Shown here one piece after another: positions 33,457 to 44,097 of a stretch of DNA of 44,097 nucleotides (position 1 is the first letter of the stretch; each line of letters starts with the position of its first letter). The translations under genes were made by a program, and so were the position numbers. Source of the DNA: Carex sylvatica. Its lineage: Eukaryota; Streptophyta; Magnoliopsida; Poales; Cyperaceae. Below the pieces are notes generated by a model. The model did not search any database. It was not told the DNA's origin and saw only the letters and a list, made by a program, of their open reading frames with translations. The DNA lies in the NCBI GenBank assembly GCA_964058845.1, contig CAXKVR010000283.1:1-44097 (forward strand), written 5' to 3'.

Positions 33457-34953
33457 TCACAGACAAAAGTATTCATCAGCATTTAACAGAATGTCTTCTA
33501 CACACTTCTCCTTTTTCCCCATATGATATACCAAAACATCCAAAATATCCCAAATCTCAACCTGTGACTGGTGCGAATAATCCCCCGCAACAAAAGAACT
33601 CGTAACTCCATCTACCGTAATCTCACTTATAGCTGGTGCCTTCTTTATCCCTTTTGTACCTATAAGCCTCCTAACCCTTCTTGCGTCGTCCTTCAGACCG
33701 GCATGAAGATAAATATTGTATAGTTGAACAAAAACTCCCTCGTCATCTCCATTCTCAAGCACCCCACCTGTCAGTCCCTGCATCTGCTTCACAGCTATCT
33801 CTGCCAACTCAACATTTTTATGCAATCTACACCCGGTGATGAATGCACCCCACACTGGTACCATGGGTTTCATCGGCATTTCACGGATAAGCCCCAGAGC
33901 TTCATGTAACCGCCCAACTCGGCAAAGCATGTCAACTACACAGCTATAGTGCTCATGCTGGGGTGTAACTTTATATTTGACCTCCATTTCTGAGAAAATT
34001 TTAAGCCCGTCCCTGACTAGACCTGAATGTGCACATGCAGTTAGCACCCCTAGAAGAATAACATTATCTGGGTTTAAGTCATTTTTTTCTTTCATCTCTG
34101 TCAAGCAACCGATAGCTTCTGCTGCTAAACCATGCATGGCAAAGGCTGAAATCATGACTGACCATACTCTGATGTTTCTCTTAGGCATTTCAACAAACAC
34201 CTGCTTAGCTTCATCTATACACCCACATTTAGAATACATATGAATTAGTGATGATCCGATGAACATATCTTTTAAATAATCTCTGTTTCTACTCTCTAAA
34301 TACCGATGAATCTGCACGCCTTGGTCTAGAGCACCAGCCTGTGCACATGCTGTGAGTGCAGTTGTAAGAACAAAAGAGTCAGGCTCTACATTTGAAACCA
34401 AGATCTTATTAAACACACTTAATGCATTTGGTGCCAATCCTGCTTGGAGATAAGAACTCATTAGTATGTCATAGTGTACTGGATCCACTTTAGGCATTTC
34501 ATCAAACAGTTCTTGGGCTGCTCTAGGGTCACGCAAATAGAGCTTCAACATACCCGCTTTCACGAAATGGTCAGTTGGGTACAAACCATTTTTTATCAAA
34601 AAGCCATGGATTTGCATTCCAGAGCAGAGAGAAGGTAGAAGAGCACATGATGAAAGAATAAAAGGGAATGTGAGATGGTCAGGGGACGGGAAAGGGGAGG
34701 AAGGGGATAGCATGAGCTTGAGAAACGGGAGAGAGAGGTGAGGGCTAGGGTGGATCCCGTGGGACAGAGAGCGAAGGAGGGAATTAATGGAGATGAGCGG
34801 GAGGTGGGGGGAATGGAGGGGATTAAAAAGACCGGAGGTGAGGAGGAGACAGTGCGCCACGCGGGGGTCGGAGGCGGCGGCGCGGCGACGGAGAAGGAGT
34901 GATTGGATGAGGTTGAAGAGGGTCGTTGGGAGGCGCTGTTCTGGCGAGTTCAT
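33457..34953 (-). CDS. Pentatricopeptide repeat protein, PLS class, E-type C-terminus (498 aa)
   Basis: An intronless gene for an organelle RNA-binding protein. Repeats run from about residue 80 to 430, with typical pieces such as DHFVKAGMLKLYLR, ALTACAQAGALDQGVQIHRY, SLIHMYSKCGCIDEAKQVF, VWSVMISAFAMHG and HYSCVVDMLCRVGRLHEAL. The C-terminal part (KKAPAISEITVDGVTSSFVAGD onward in sense) matches the E/E+ motifs. There is no DYW deaminase domain, so if it takes part in RNA editing it would depend on a partner. From memory it is close to Arabidopsis At3g28640/At3g28660. The Ser/Arg/Leu-rich N-terminus could be an organelle targeting peptide, but plastid or mitochondrion cannot be decided. The start region is repeated upstream (35131-35228). 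The RNA target is unknown. Confidence 0.9.
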   Translation of the reverse strand: MNSPEQRLPTTLFNLIQSLLLRRRAAASDPRVAHCLLLTSGLFNPLHSPHLPLISINSLLRSLSHGIHPSPHLSLPFLKLMLSPSSPFPSPDHLTFPFILSSCALLPSLCSGMQIHGFLIKNGLYPTDHFVKAGMLKLYLRDPRAAQELFDEMPKVDPVHYDILMSSYLQAGLAPNALSVFNKILVSNVEPDSFVLTTALTACAQAGALDQGVQIHRYLESRNRDYLKDMFIGSSLIHMYSKCGCIDEAKQVFVEMPKRNIRVWSVMISAFAMHGLAAEAIGCLTEMKEKNDLNPDNVILLGVLTACAHSGLVRDGLKIFSEMEVKYKVTPQHEHYSCVVDMLCRVGRLHEALGLIREMPMKPMVPVWGAFITGCRLHKNVELAEIAVKQMQGLTGGVLENGDDEGVFVQLYNIYLHAGLKDDARRVRRLIGTKGIKKAPAISEITVDGVTSSFVAGDYSHQSQVEIWDILDVLVYHMGKKEKCVEDILLNADEYFCL

Positions 34954-35228
34954 GTGCAGCTACTTCACCCGTGAGTCCGTGACCATGAGCCATGAATGAA
35001 TTCAAATTACCCAACACAAGAATTTCAAACCTTCATTATCACTCTCATAATCTCGAATTGAAGTCATATAAAGAGCAACAAAAATAGAATTAAAAGAGAC
35101 GGGAAGAATTTAATTCAATTCAATAGAAAAGAGTTCATGTGCAGCTACTTCACCAATGAATGAATTCCAATTACCCAACACAAGAAGAATTTCAAACCTT
35201 CATTATCACTCACATAGTCTGATCGAAT
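34946..35228. repeat. Duplicated start region of the pentatricopeptide gene
   Basis: GAGTTCATGTGCAGCTACTT and about 80 following bases at 34946-35059 recur at 35131-35228, offset by 185 bp. One copy contains the real start codon. The other lies upstream in the gene's direction and carries a second ATG in the same local context. Confidence 0.9.
35115..35138 (-). promoter_or_regulatory. Candidate uORF upstream of the pentatricopeptide gene
   Basis: The upstream copy of the start region has ATG at 35138-35136 followed by seven codons in all and a TGA at 35117-35115 (peptide MNSFLLN). It shares MNS with the main protein because the duplication copied the start. If the transcript begins upstream, this ATG would be met first. 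That is inferred. Confidence 0.4.
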
Positions 35229-35235
35229 TAAAGTT

Positions 35236-35880
35236 CAGGTTCATGTTTGATTGTGGATTAAGAAATACAGTAAATATTTTAATCTATATTTAAGTACTTA
35301 AATGAGAAATAAAATATATGAAGTAAAGTGGAGTAAGAGGTGAGTTAATATGAAGTAATTTATTCTATTTCTAGGATCATGTTTGGTTGAGTAAAGTTAC
35401 TTTAGATTAAGTTTCTTACTTCCAATTAAAGTAAATTTTTTTTATAGTTGACGGTGAAATGTCGCTAACAGATATATTGATACTAAAAAAGATTATTTAC
35501 AAGCCTTGGCTGCCAAATGACATACCAGTTTTTATTTAATTACAAAAGCTCCGAAATAAAAGTAAATGAAAGAAAAACTCTTGTAAGACTTCGCAACGAA
35601 TAATTGATCCGTAAGCCGTACCACCGTATTTAAGCCTATCCAGTGTTTCTTAACCAAAATTGTACATCCAGGATGGTATCCTGAATCAACAAGTACACCG
35701 GTTTCGCTTTGTCAGAGAACAACCTTCTGTTTCTTTCTCGCCATAGGGTCCAAATTTACTTCACCTAGATAGGTGAACTAATTCCGAATTAACTAAACTG
35801 TTAGTTTATATTACTCTTTCAAATTTACTTCTCATTTTGATTTCTTAAAAATAGAGTAGAGAGTTTACTAAAAAAAATTT
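35236..35880. mobile_element. Tourist-like MITE copies, rearranged, split by a LINE fragment
   Basis: 35236-35370 resembles the right half of the 20314-20548 MITE in inverted order (ATGTTTGATTGTGGATTAAG, AAAGTGGAGTAAGAGGTGAG). A second copy begins at about 35378 (ATCATGTTTGGTTGAGTAAA). It is interrupted at about 35430 and resumes at about 35760 (CACCTAGATAGGTGAACTAA, ending GAGAGTTTACT at about 35870). Confidence 0.6.
35430..35765 (-). mobile_element. 5'-truncated LINE fragment (ORF2 C-terminal tail)
   Basis: On the minus strand this encodes IWTLWRERNRRLFSDKAK and then IQDTILDVQFWLRNTG before a stop, which resembles the C-terminal tail of plant L1-type ORF2 proteins (zf-RVT region). A stop codon precedes it in frame. 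The minus-strand 3' end runs into an A-run (T8 on the plus strand near 35427-35434), as expected for a poly(A)-tailed insertion. It lies within a MITE, so it is the younger of the two. Confidence 0.65.
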
Positions 35881-36503
35881 AATCGTTTACATTTCGAGAA
35901 TAGATTCTCAATTTTTCTTTGCTAGAGCAAACCTACACTTTGAAAATTTTACTCGGTTATCCCATTTTTTTTTTTTTTTTTGCTTTTTGTTATATGTGGA
36001 TGAGTGGCGTGATATTTTGTGAGAGGAGGTAATCAAATTTTTTTTTATTGTGATGATTTTTATAATTTGAGGAATAATCAATCCGTTTTTACATTCATTT
36101 TTTATTTATATTTTATAATTTTTTTGGGAAATATTCCCTCTGAAATCTCGCCGAATCAAATAATTTGCTTCTGAAGACGCTTCGGTTCTGTTCAGTCGAC
36201 GACCAAGAGTTCCGATTCCACAGAAATCCACTTGGCTGTATCAGATCAATTTGCGGATTTACGTCCGGTATTTATTTAGATTGTAGAATATAGAGAGTTT
36301 GTTTTGAGATTCGTGTCAAATTGAAACGGACGACTCGCGTCTTATCTACACGGTCAGGTATTGCGCTGGATCTGAATTAGTACAATACGGGACGAGAAAG
36401 AGAAATGCGCGCCTCCGTCCCTCACCGTTCTCCAAAGCCCTAAACCCCTTCCAAGCCGCCCAAATTGTAGCTCTGTTTCTCCAGACATTCTCAGAATAAA
36501 ACC
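35881..36503. promoter_or_regulatory. Upstream region of the TEX10/IPI1-like gene
   Basis: A T-rich run (35960-35980) is followed by AT-rich DNA. At 36438-36447 the telo-box-like CCCTAAACCC lies 57 bp before the start codon, next to GCCGCCCAAATTG. Such motifs are common at plant ribosome-biogenesis genes. The promoter faces away from the pentatricopeptide gene, with 1.55 kb between the two start codons. Confidence 0.5.
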
Positions 36504-39500
36504 ATGGTGCGCTCAAAACCACCTTCAAAGAAACCTAAGAGTGGATTCGATTTTAAGGTACTTGCTCTACTTTCATTTTTTGCATATTATACTGTTCGAT
36601 GTGGCTTGTAATAATGGTAGGTAAGATACAGTACGACCAGTATGTAGTTTTTAAGTTTTTGGTGGGCCTAGGATGCAAAAGCACAAGCCGAGATGAGGAT
36701 AGCTAATATGTAACTCCTGTACCAGTCTGGTACGCTTGAGTTGTTATTTGCCTATTCTTCCTATGAGGCAATTTGGTTCTCTCTCTTTGTGTAGAGATAG
36801 GGAGAAGTAGTTGGTATTAGTAAGTAAATTACAACTCCATAAGATATTTAAGGTTTCCAATGATTCCGGTTACTCTTATTATTCTTATTTTGTTTTATTG
36901 TTCCTTTTTCTTTTTCTTTTTCTGCTTTTGCTCAGAAAATCAAGCGTCGCGTCGGTAGAAAGCTCCCACCGCCGAAAAATGCAACTGATACAACAATTAA
37001 GTCCAAAGGTCTATATCTCTATTTAATTTAATTCAAACTTCCCTGCAAAAATTAGAAACATATTACTGATGCCTCAGTGTCATTTTGGTATATACTTATG
37101 TAAGCTGAAATTTTAACTACAATTCGTGAAAAGAATGGGTTCCCTACACACACGTGTTTTTCTGTTATGATGCACTTGTCATAAAATAAGTACTGGTATA
37201 GGGTTGATACCAGTCTTGTAGGTCACTTGGTACTGATTTGAGAATAGGTACAAGTAAGATATGGTACTGGTACATTGCTGAGAATAGGTTCCCTAGTGTA
37301 GGTTTTAGTGATTTCGCATTTGTTTGTTTTTTTCTTTTTCAGAATATTGTATGTGGTTTATTTTATTAATGAAACAGGTAGCTGTTGCTACTTTCTCAGA
37401 AAAAAAGAAATGAAAAGAATGGGACATTATTGTTCATACATTTGTGCATGTCTGCAGTGGTAAGCTTTCTGTTTTGTATTGGGTTGTCCATTTGGTGTAA
37501 TGTTGTTGAGTGTTGTATAACTAATGTACTTCTAAAGGATTCAACTTTTGACCCAACTTGAAAAAACTGTAACATACCGCACAATTAAGTTAATTTCCAA
37601 TATCGATTTCTAAATAACAGGCCCATTCCAAGAACTAACTTGTAATGAAATGCAGGGTCTTGTCAAAATTAACAATTTAAGTGGGTTTTTTTTGTGAACA
37701 GCTATTGTTCTACCAGAACAGACCTTGGTAGCAGACAGAACTGACATGGTGGTCAATAGAAAGGGCCTTACGCTTAGAGAACTCCTTCAACAAACGTCTC
37801 ACCATAATTCTAAATTTCGAAGAGGTACTTCAGATTTTAGTTTTGTTTTGACCAATTTTCAGTGTTTTTTCTGCTATCTGGCTTGATTTAAAAACCCTAA
37901 CTGGAAGACCTAAGAAAATAAGAAAAATGCAAACAGTCCGTGTTTGGTTCATAAATTGCAAAAACTCTTTCCCTTTTTAATTAATAATTTCAAAAGGTCC
38001 CAGGGTCATGTTTTGTTGGAGAAAAAAAAAAAAAAACTACCTTCAGTTGGCATCTAACAATGATAAACCATGCATGCTGATAGAATTTATTTTTATAGGA
38101 GTTATAAATCATTTCTTCAAAAATCATATAATATTTCGTATAATAATTTATTGTAACATTCAATGTTAGATTAGGCTAATCTTTGTAAAATTTTATTGGA
38201 AATGATGGATCATATGTCTTTAAAATATAATGACCTTTGTTGCACTATTGTTAATATTTCTATTAGTGTAGAAATACTGAAGGTGTGAGACATTAGTTGC
38301 ACTGTGAATGTGATTTTGTTTCATTTTATGATTCAGGGGATTTGTTACAATACATAAATAATATAGGACACTGTTTTGCAATCTTCTCCAAAAAAGTCGA
38401 AATCAACACTGTAAAATTGATTTTGTTTTGGCAATTTTAAAATTGGCAACTTATTCTATTTTTTTTTTATATTGGATACTTTGGAATGAAGCGTCGTTAA
38501 ATGGGATAAGAGATTTGGTAATGAAGCATCCCTTGGAGCTTAAAACACACAAGGTCGCAATAATAGAGAAATTGCGTGAAAGAATTTGTGATTGCGACAA
38601 AGCCGTCAGAGAAGTTTTGTATAATATTTTTGAATGTGTGATCTTCAGATCCTTGAAAGAGGTAAATCTTCAATTTGTGTATTTATCCAGCGCCTTCATC
38701 CTTATACTCTGCCTTTGCATGATATATGGTCCAAATGAATCATAAGAAAATAGATAGAAATAGTGTACTATACAGGTATGAAATACTCGAATAACGTATA
38801 AAATGTTGAAATTTTGATCTTGCCATACTGTACAGGTGTTGTACTGACATTATATTACTAGTCTGATAACAAGGAATCAAAACATTTACTGGTATCTAAC
38901 TTATCCTGGTAGTTTGATATCTTAGACGGCCACACTTCTGGTACAGCTGGCATATATCTCTTCATGATCCTCAAATTCTCCCTCTCTTAATTTTAGTACA
39001 TATTTTTCAGGATATAAAGGGACCAACAGTGGACCTCTTGATGGCGTACATATTTAATGCGATGACGCACATGACTGTTGATATTCGTCTCTCAGCTTTT
39101 AAATTTTTTAGGCTTCTTGTTCATAGCTATTCTTCTTCCTTCTTCATGCATTCTGACAAGGTTTGTATCAACAATTGCAAATTTGAATAGCACATGCTTG
39201 TGCAAGACTTGATTGGCACAGTATTTGTATATTACCATACTGTAAATTCTCAAATAACTGGCAGTTTTTGACCAAATCTTTATATTTTAAATTTGGATCC
39301 CATTAAATTGTAACACTTGCAGTCCAACCTTCTCAATATTTAATCAAGGTTTTTGACAACATATTTGCTTAAACTTTGGGGTAAATAACTGTAATTATGT
39401 TACCGTTATTCGGTACCTTCTGTGGTTTTGTTACAGTTAACCGCGGTCATGCGAAGTGTTACTGCATTTATCATATGTTATAGGTACTGGACCACTACAT

Positions 39501-42500
39501 GGATATATTGAGAAATAGCCAGATATATTTACAAGAGAAGAACCAGCTCAACGGTATTTTGAGCGGCCTTGAGCATTGTCTTTCTCTCCTCAATAATAAA
39601 GGAACTGATACGGACAATACGATTAATACTCAGGTTTGTACCATGTTGTGTTTAACCATAGAAATTTGAGTGTATTACTTGCCGACTTTAGTTTTGGTAA
39701 CCAATATATTTTGTTTGGTTTTTAAGATATTGTGCAAATTTCCTAATAGGTTGCTTTTGTATTATAAGTGGGTCACTGGACTTTCAATTTGTTTCAGTTA
39801 GGATCCTCTGTTCAAATTGATCTAACAGAATGCCAGCATGGATAGTTTTTTTTTGCTAACGTGGAGTAGTTTTTGTTGATGTGCATATACTCCTATTTTA
39901 AAGTGGGGAACTTTTCTACTTGTGTGGATAGTGATATTGTTACTCTTTTTCTTTTGGTTTTTGTTTTATTAAATTTAGGTTTTGGTCCTTACAGTGTTAG
40001 AACTTTCATTTTCGCCAAGTTGTTGCTTGAACTATGAAAAAAACGAATTTAAATTTGTCCTTTGAGTGCCATTTGCACCACATCGGTCCTTGAATGCAGA
40101 GGACTAACTTAGTTCATGTTTGTAAAGTTCGAGGACTGATTTTGTGCAAATGAAAGTTCAGGTACAACTTGGCTTTCTTTGGGGAATTTAAAGACCAATG
40201 TGGTGCAAATGAAAGTTCTGGAACAATTTGTTTCTTTCGGTCAAATATTTTAGGAATGCTCTTTTGTCGGTGAGCGTTGGGGTATTTGGGAGGGGGTGGG
40301 GACTGTTGGTACATTTTATAACTTTCCTTACCCTCCACTTGGTGAGCACTCCTTTTGAAAACTTTTTATTGTTTCTCACATGTTCATAGAATAAAAGCAC
40401 TGCTGCGAAGCAGCTTTTGCACGCATACAGAGACACCTCTGAAGAGCCTAGTGGAAGAATTGGTAATTTTGCAATTAAGTCCAAACATGTTTAGTTTTTT
40501 CTTTCATTTTCCATTCTCATAAGACAGTTGACCCAGTTGGCTAATACTAGAGAAATTCAGAATTTCACTCAATTCCAAGCTTTATTTTTCAAGAGGGTGA
40601 CAATGGAAAAATTACTTCAAAATGGCTTTTAAAATTCAAATAGGGGATCTGAGCTGCTAATTGTCTAAACAATAAACGCCGAAGATTGATTTAAAAAAAA
40701 AAAATCATAACAGTTGTCTTAGAGAGGGACGTGTTTCCCGTAACAATCTTTTTTTAGCACTAGTGGACAACTCCTGGTAGATATATGTGTTAAAATTCAT
40801 GATGAGCAGTTTTGATCAGCCACAATAAATTTGAAAGGTGTAATTTTTGAACCAATAGCATATGCAACTGGTAGTACACAAATTACAGTGAAAGACAGCA
40901 ACAACAGCAATGATCACCCTTTGAATCAAAGCCTTTATACCCCTTGTCATGCTTTATGTTGCTCTTTTTTTTATGGTTATATTTTTTTTTTTTTTTTTCA
41001 GGATATTCGGCAAAATTTGATAAGATTGAAAATCTCATACCAGTTCTTGCTAACTGCTTTGAGGAATCCATGTCCTTATTTAGCACAATTCCGGATGTAA
41101 CTGGTCAATCGTTCAAGATTTTATCGTCCATTATTCAGTGTTTGTATTCAGCTTCAGAGGTCCTTGTTCAAAATTCAAACATGCCGAAAGAGCATCTGAG
41201 GTGCTCTACTTTGGTTCATTTGAGGAAAATATTCGAGGGGTTTCCTTTTGGGCTAAAAAATGACCTCACCGACAAGGTCTCTCTATGTCTTCTCTCTCTC
41301 TCTCTCTCTCTCTCTAACACATGCACAAATGAACACAGTCAATTTTTTGAGATGAATTGTAGGTCTTGTTTAGATTAGATCATTGTATTTGTTACAATTT
41401 TCTAGCGTTTTAATTTTTTTTAATCTGACATTACAATTGTTGTAAGGGAAATGATTTTCGTCGCCGCTCGCCAACCACTCCCAGCACAACACATGCATTC
41501 TATTCTGCAAAGTGGAAATTAAGTGTGAACCATGTATAAGTGTGAAGTCTATACAAACTTGAAATTTTTACAGGATTCACACTTATAGACAAAGATGCCA
41601 GATGACATGGTGTGCTAGGAGTGGTGGTTGAGCCTGCCATGGACGATGATTGGCACGCCTCAAATTTTGGATAGAGAATGTGGCTTTGATAAACATAGAC
41701 CAATTTGATAAATATTCAATTTATTATCATAATTGATTTCGGGAATACAGGGAGATGAAGAATTCTTCATTCTAAATGTTAAAATTGTGGAAGTGTTCTT
41801 GCTTCTTGGTGGATGGATGGGGCCCATGTCCTACTTGGCTGGTGAATTTCTCAACTTCATAGAGAAAACTCTGCTTGATATGTCTGGTGTACGACTAAGT
41901 AAGAAAAAAGAGGATAATTTAGCGTCATTATTAACTTACATGCCAGTGCTCATCTCACATGTCACAAATGATTGGAATGATCGATTGCTAGAGGTACACG
42001 TTTTATTAATTTGAATTCTGTTTTTGAAGTTATAAGAGTAGTTGCATAGTTAAGGTTTATGGCATTAGCTTCACAGTTGAGGCTCAATTGGGTTGGGTTT
42101 GTTACTTAGTACTAAAAAGTTGGAATAGCTGGATATCTTATGTTTTGTTGGTTAATATGGACGTAATTGCAAAATTTTAGGTTAATTGAAGCATAATTGG
42201 TTTTATCGAGTAATACTGAATAGCAGAAGCAAAGCTTACTTTAAGCTTAATAAGACCAAATTTTGGGTTATTTGCAGATTGGTATTAAAACTGTTGTACC
42301 TAGTTGCCTTTGAAGAATCAATTGACCCTCCATGTACCATAGTTGCTAATAGTGTCAAAATGGTCCAATTTTGTCTCGCTTGATCTTGTGTTTAAACTTT
42401 AATAAATTTAGTGCATCATTCAAGTTACACCTAACCTTAATTTTTTACTCTTAATTGCAACTAAAACTAGCATTATCTATTTTATTCTTCACTCTATTTT

Positions 42501-44097
42501 GTGAAACTAAGCTGGAGTTGATACTTGGCTGTTTAGTCAAATGATAGAAATAGTGTATCTAGATTCTAATATCAGCATTATTTCTTTCAGTTTTGCAAAA
42601 CATATGCATATATTGAAGTCATTGTTTGCTTTTTCTCTTTCGAAATTTAGGCCTTTACAAGTGCATACAAAGAATGCAATGTGGAATCTAAGCTTATGTT
42701 GGGTTATTTATCTTGTATTGAAGAGATGCTTCTTCCCGAAAAGGGCAGGTCCATACCAGTCATACCTTACTATGCTGCACTGATGCATTATCAAATTGAA
42801 TGGGTTAGAGAGTTACCTCGTGTTCTCTTGCACATGGGTGAGAAGTATCTATCTATTAAAGAGGATATTGCTAAAGAGGAACCTGCTAAAGAAGAGAGTG
42901 CTAAAAAGCAACACCTCCTGATATTGTGCCAGTATATGAAGGTACCAGACATTCTGATATTAACTGGTGTGATCTTTTCTATTGCGTTGATTTAGCAATT
43001 TAATGGTATCCTCTCTTGCTATTTCTAGGTTATGTTCAATCTCCTGCTCCGAGTGGGTCAGACCAGTGTATCAACGACCCCTCTAGCAGTAGAATATGAC
43101 ACTATTCAATTGTCCCTTTGTGATTTTTTCAATGCGAAACCCAAGGGTATTTTCATGAAAATTCCAGGCGAGTGCCAGGAGGTGGCCGTGTGTTGTTTGT
43201 ATTATTTCTCGAGCTTGACACCTGCCCTTCTTAAGTCTCTTTTGTCCTGTTGTTTATGTAAGTATTCTTTCCTCACTAGCACATACTCCTTGCGATACAA
43301 ATATCACTGCAAATAAACTAAAGTTAGAATATTTGGTCCATTTGGTGCTTCTAGTACCGGTTTTGAAGATAGTACCAAAATCTAAAGTTAGTTGATTGTC
43401 TGGTACTGGAATTCAATAGACCTCCACCAAGAGATTGATTTGTTTCATTATTGTCTTTAGTTATTGTGAGTTTTTTCAGTTTGTTTTTTTTTTCTTTTGA
43501 GAACAAGATCAACATATAGCCCCCAAATGTTTGTTCCTTTTTTTTTTCTCTTTTTTTTTTACTTAAAATTTTCATTTGATTGTTCTTAACTCTGCAACTA
43601 AATGCAGGTGAAGAGTTGGATCCAGTCATTTTATTTAAAATAATTGAGGTGTTACATTCAGCTTATAAAGCAAGTCGATTGCATTTCTCAGACCAGCTAG
43701 GGTTTCTACTCACCTTGATTTCTCGTTTTAGGATCTATCCTGGTATTAATTTTACATTTTAGTACCTTATATTATTATTAGCAAGGTGTTGTTTAAAATT
43801 TCCATAAAAATAGAACTGAATCAATATACCCTTGCAATGCTGCTTATTTGCAATGTGTCCTTGTACTTATTTGCAGTATTTTTGTATCGAACTTTTTATA
43901 TAACAATGTTTTGGTGGTTTAATGCAAATCTTTTCTTTATTTGAGATTTATATTACATTCAGACTTTAAAGGTCATATTTGTAGAGAGGTTTCCCTTCTA
44001 TTTTTTTATTTTTATTTTGAAATGTCTTTTTTTGTGTATTTCTAACATTTCCTTTTTGCACAGAAACAGTTGTAGTGAAGACCCTCAATCAGGGGCC
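36504..44097 (+). CDS. TEX10: TEX10/IPI1-like ARM-repeat protein, partial at the 3' end (13 exons visible, about 666 aa)
   Basis: Exons: 36504-36557, 36936-37008, 37702-37824, 38492-38661, 39011-39160, 39484-39633, 40390-40462, 41002-41276, 41751-41993, 42651-42941, 43029-43257, 43608-43742, and 44064 to the edge. All junctions are GT-AG and keep frame; the acceptor of exon 4 (TGAAG/CG) is the least certain. The N-terminus (MVRSKPPSKKPKSGFDFKKIKRRVGRK in two exons) is a basic, conserved start, followed by an IPI1/TEX10 N-terminal region (KGLTLRELLQQTSHHNSKFRR, then NGIRDLVMKHPLEL and IIEKLRERI). The rest is helical ARM-like sequence. In yeast and animals this protein joins the Rix1/PELP1-TEX10-WDR18 complex, which acts in ITS2 removal and 60S maturation in the nucleolus and nucleoplasm. 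By memory it matches Arabidopsis At5g06350 (about 890 aa), so about a quarter is missing to the right. Exon 10 contains a charged repeat (KEEPAKEESAKK). Confidence 0.88.
41291..41315. repeat. (TC)n microsatellite in TEX10 intron 8
   Basis: About 12 TC units shortly after the 5' splice site at 41277, similar in placement to the one in FOLT1 intron 1. Confidence 0.85.

Noticed and set aside
39990..40230. Possible insertion in TEX10 intron 6 with repeated GCAAATGAAAGTTC
   Set aside because: Two or three imperfect direct repeats are visible, but no termini or duplication define an element.

Overview
This window is nuclear DNA of a flowering plant, most likely a eudicot. The evidence is multi-exon genes with GT-AG introns in AT-rich DNA, an Athila-type Ty3/gypsy retrotransposon with a plant tRNA-Asp primer site, a PLS-class pentatricopeptide gene, a G-type lectin receptor kinase, and several MITEs. 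The species cannot be read from the sequence.

Layout. (1) 1-9186 is most of an Athila-group LTR retrotransposon on the minus strand: the 5' LTR (7374-9186), the primer-binding site, an uninterrupted 1868-codon gag-pol ORF, a 1.06 kb spacer, and the start of an ATHILA ORF-1-like gene that runs off the left edge. Its 3' LTR is outside the window. The element carries four GC-rich clusters of small hairpins, mostly paired at about 21 nt, in the U3 part of the LTR, inside the gag-pol frame, and twice in the spacer. This is the most unusual feature of the window. (2) 9187-13454 holds a decayed hAT-like element, then an 11-exon plus-strand gene for a FOLT1-type folate carrier. (3) 15421-17826 is an intronless minus-strand S-domain receptor-like kinase. 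(4) 17911-20700 is a transposon-rich spacer containing a hAT-like element with a Tourist-like MITE nested inside it. (5) 21100-26549 is an 11-exon plus-strand WD40 gene for UTP4 (Arabidopsis POPCORN type), a small-subunit processome protein, with telo-box motifs near its start. (6) 26550-33456 has no supported gene. It holds a family of related segments, a long foldback, a Helitron-like 3' end and two more MITEs. (7) 33457-34953 is a minus-strand pentatricopeptide gene whose start region is duplicated upstream and creates a tiny uORF. (8) 36504 to the right edge is a plus-strand TEX10/IPI1-like gene with 13 exons visible, cut by the window edge.

The host genes do not form a cluster of shared function, but UTP4 and TEX10/IPI1 both serve ribosome biogenesis (small and large subunit respectively) and both carry telo-box-like motifs near the start. 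Exon boundaries were read by eye from splice consensus, frame continuity and remembered family similarity. No alignment or database search was run.
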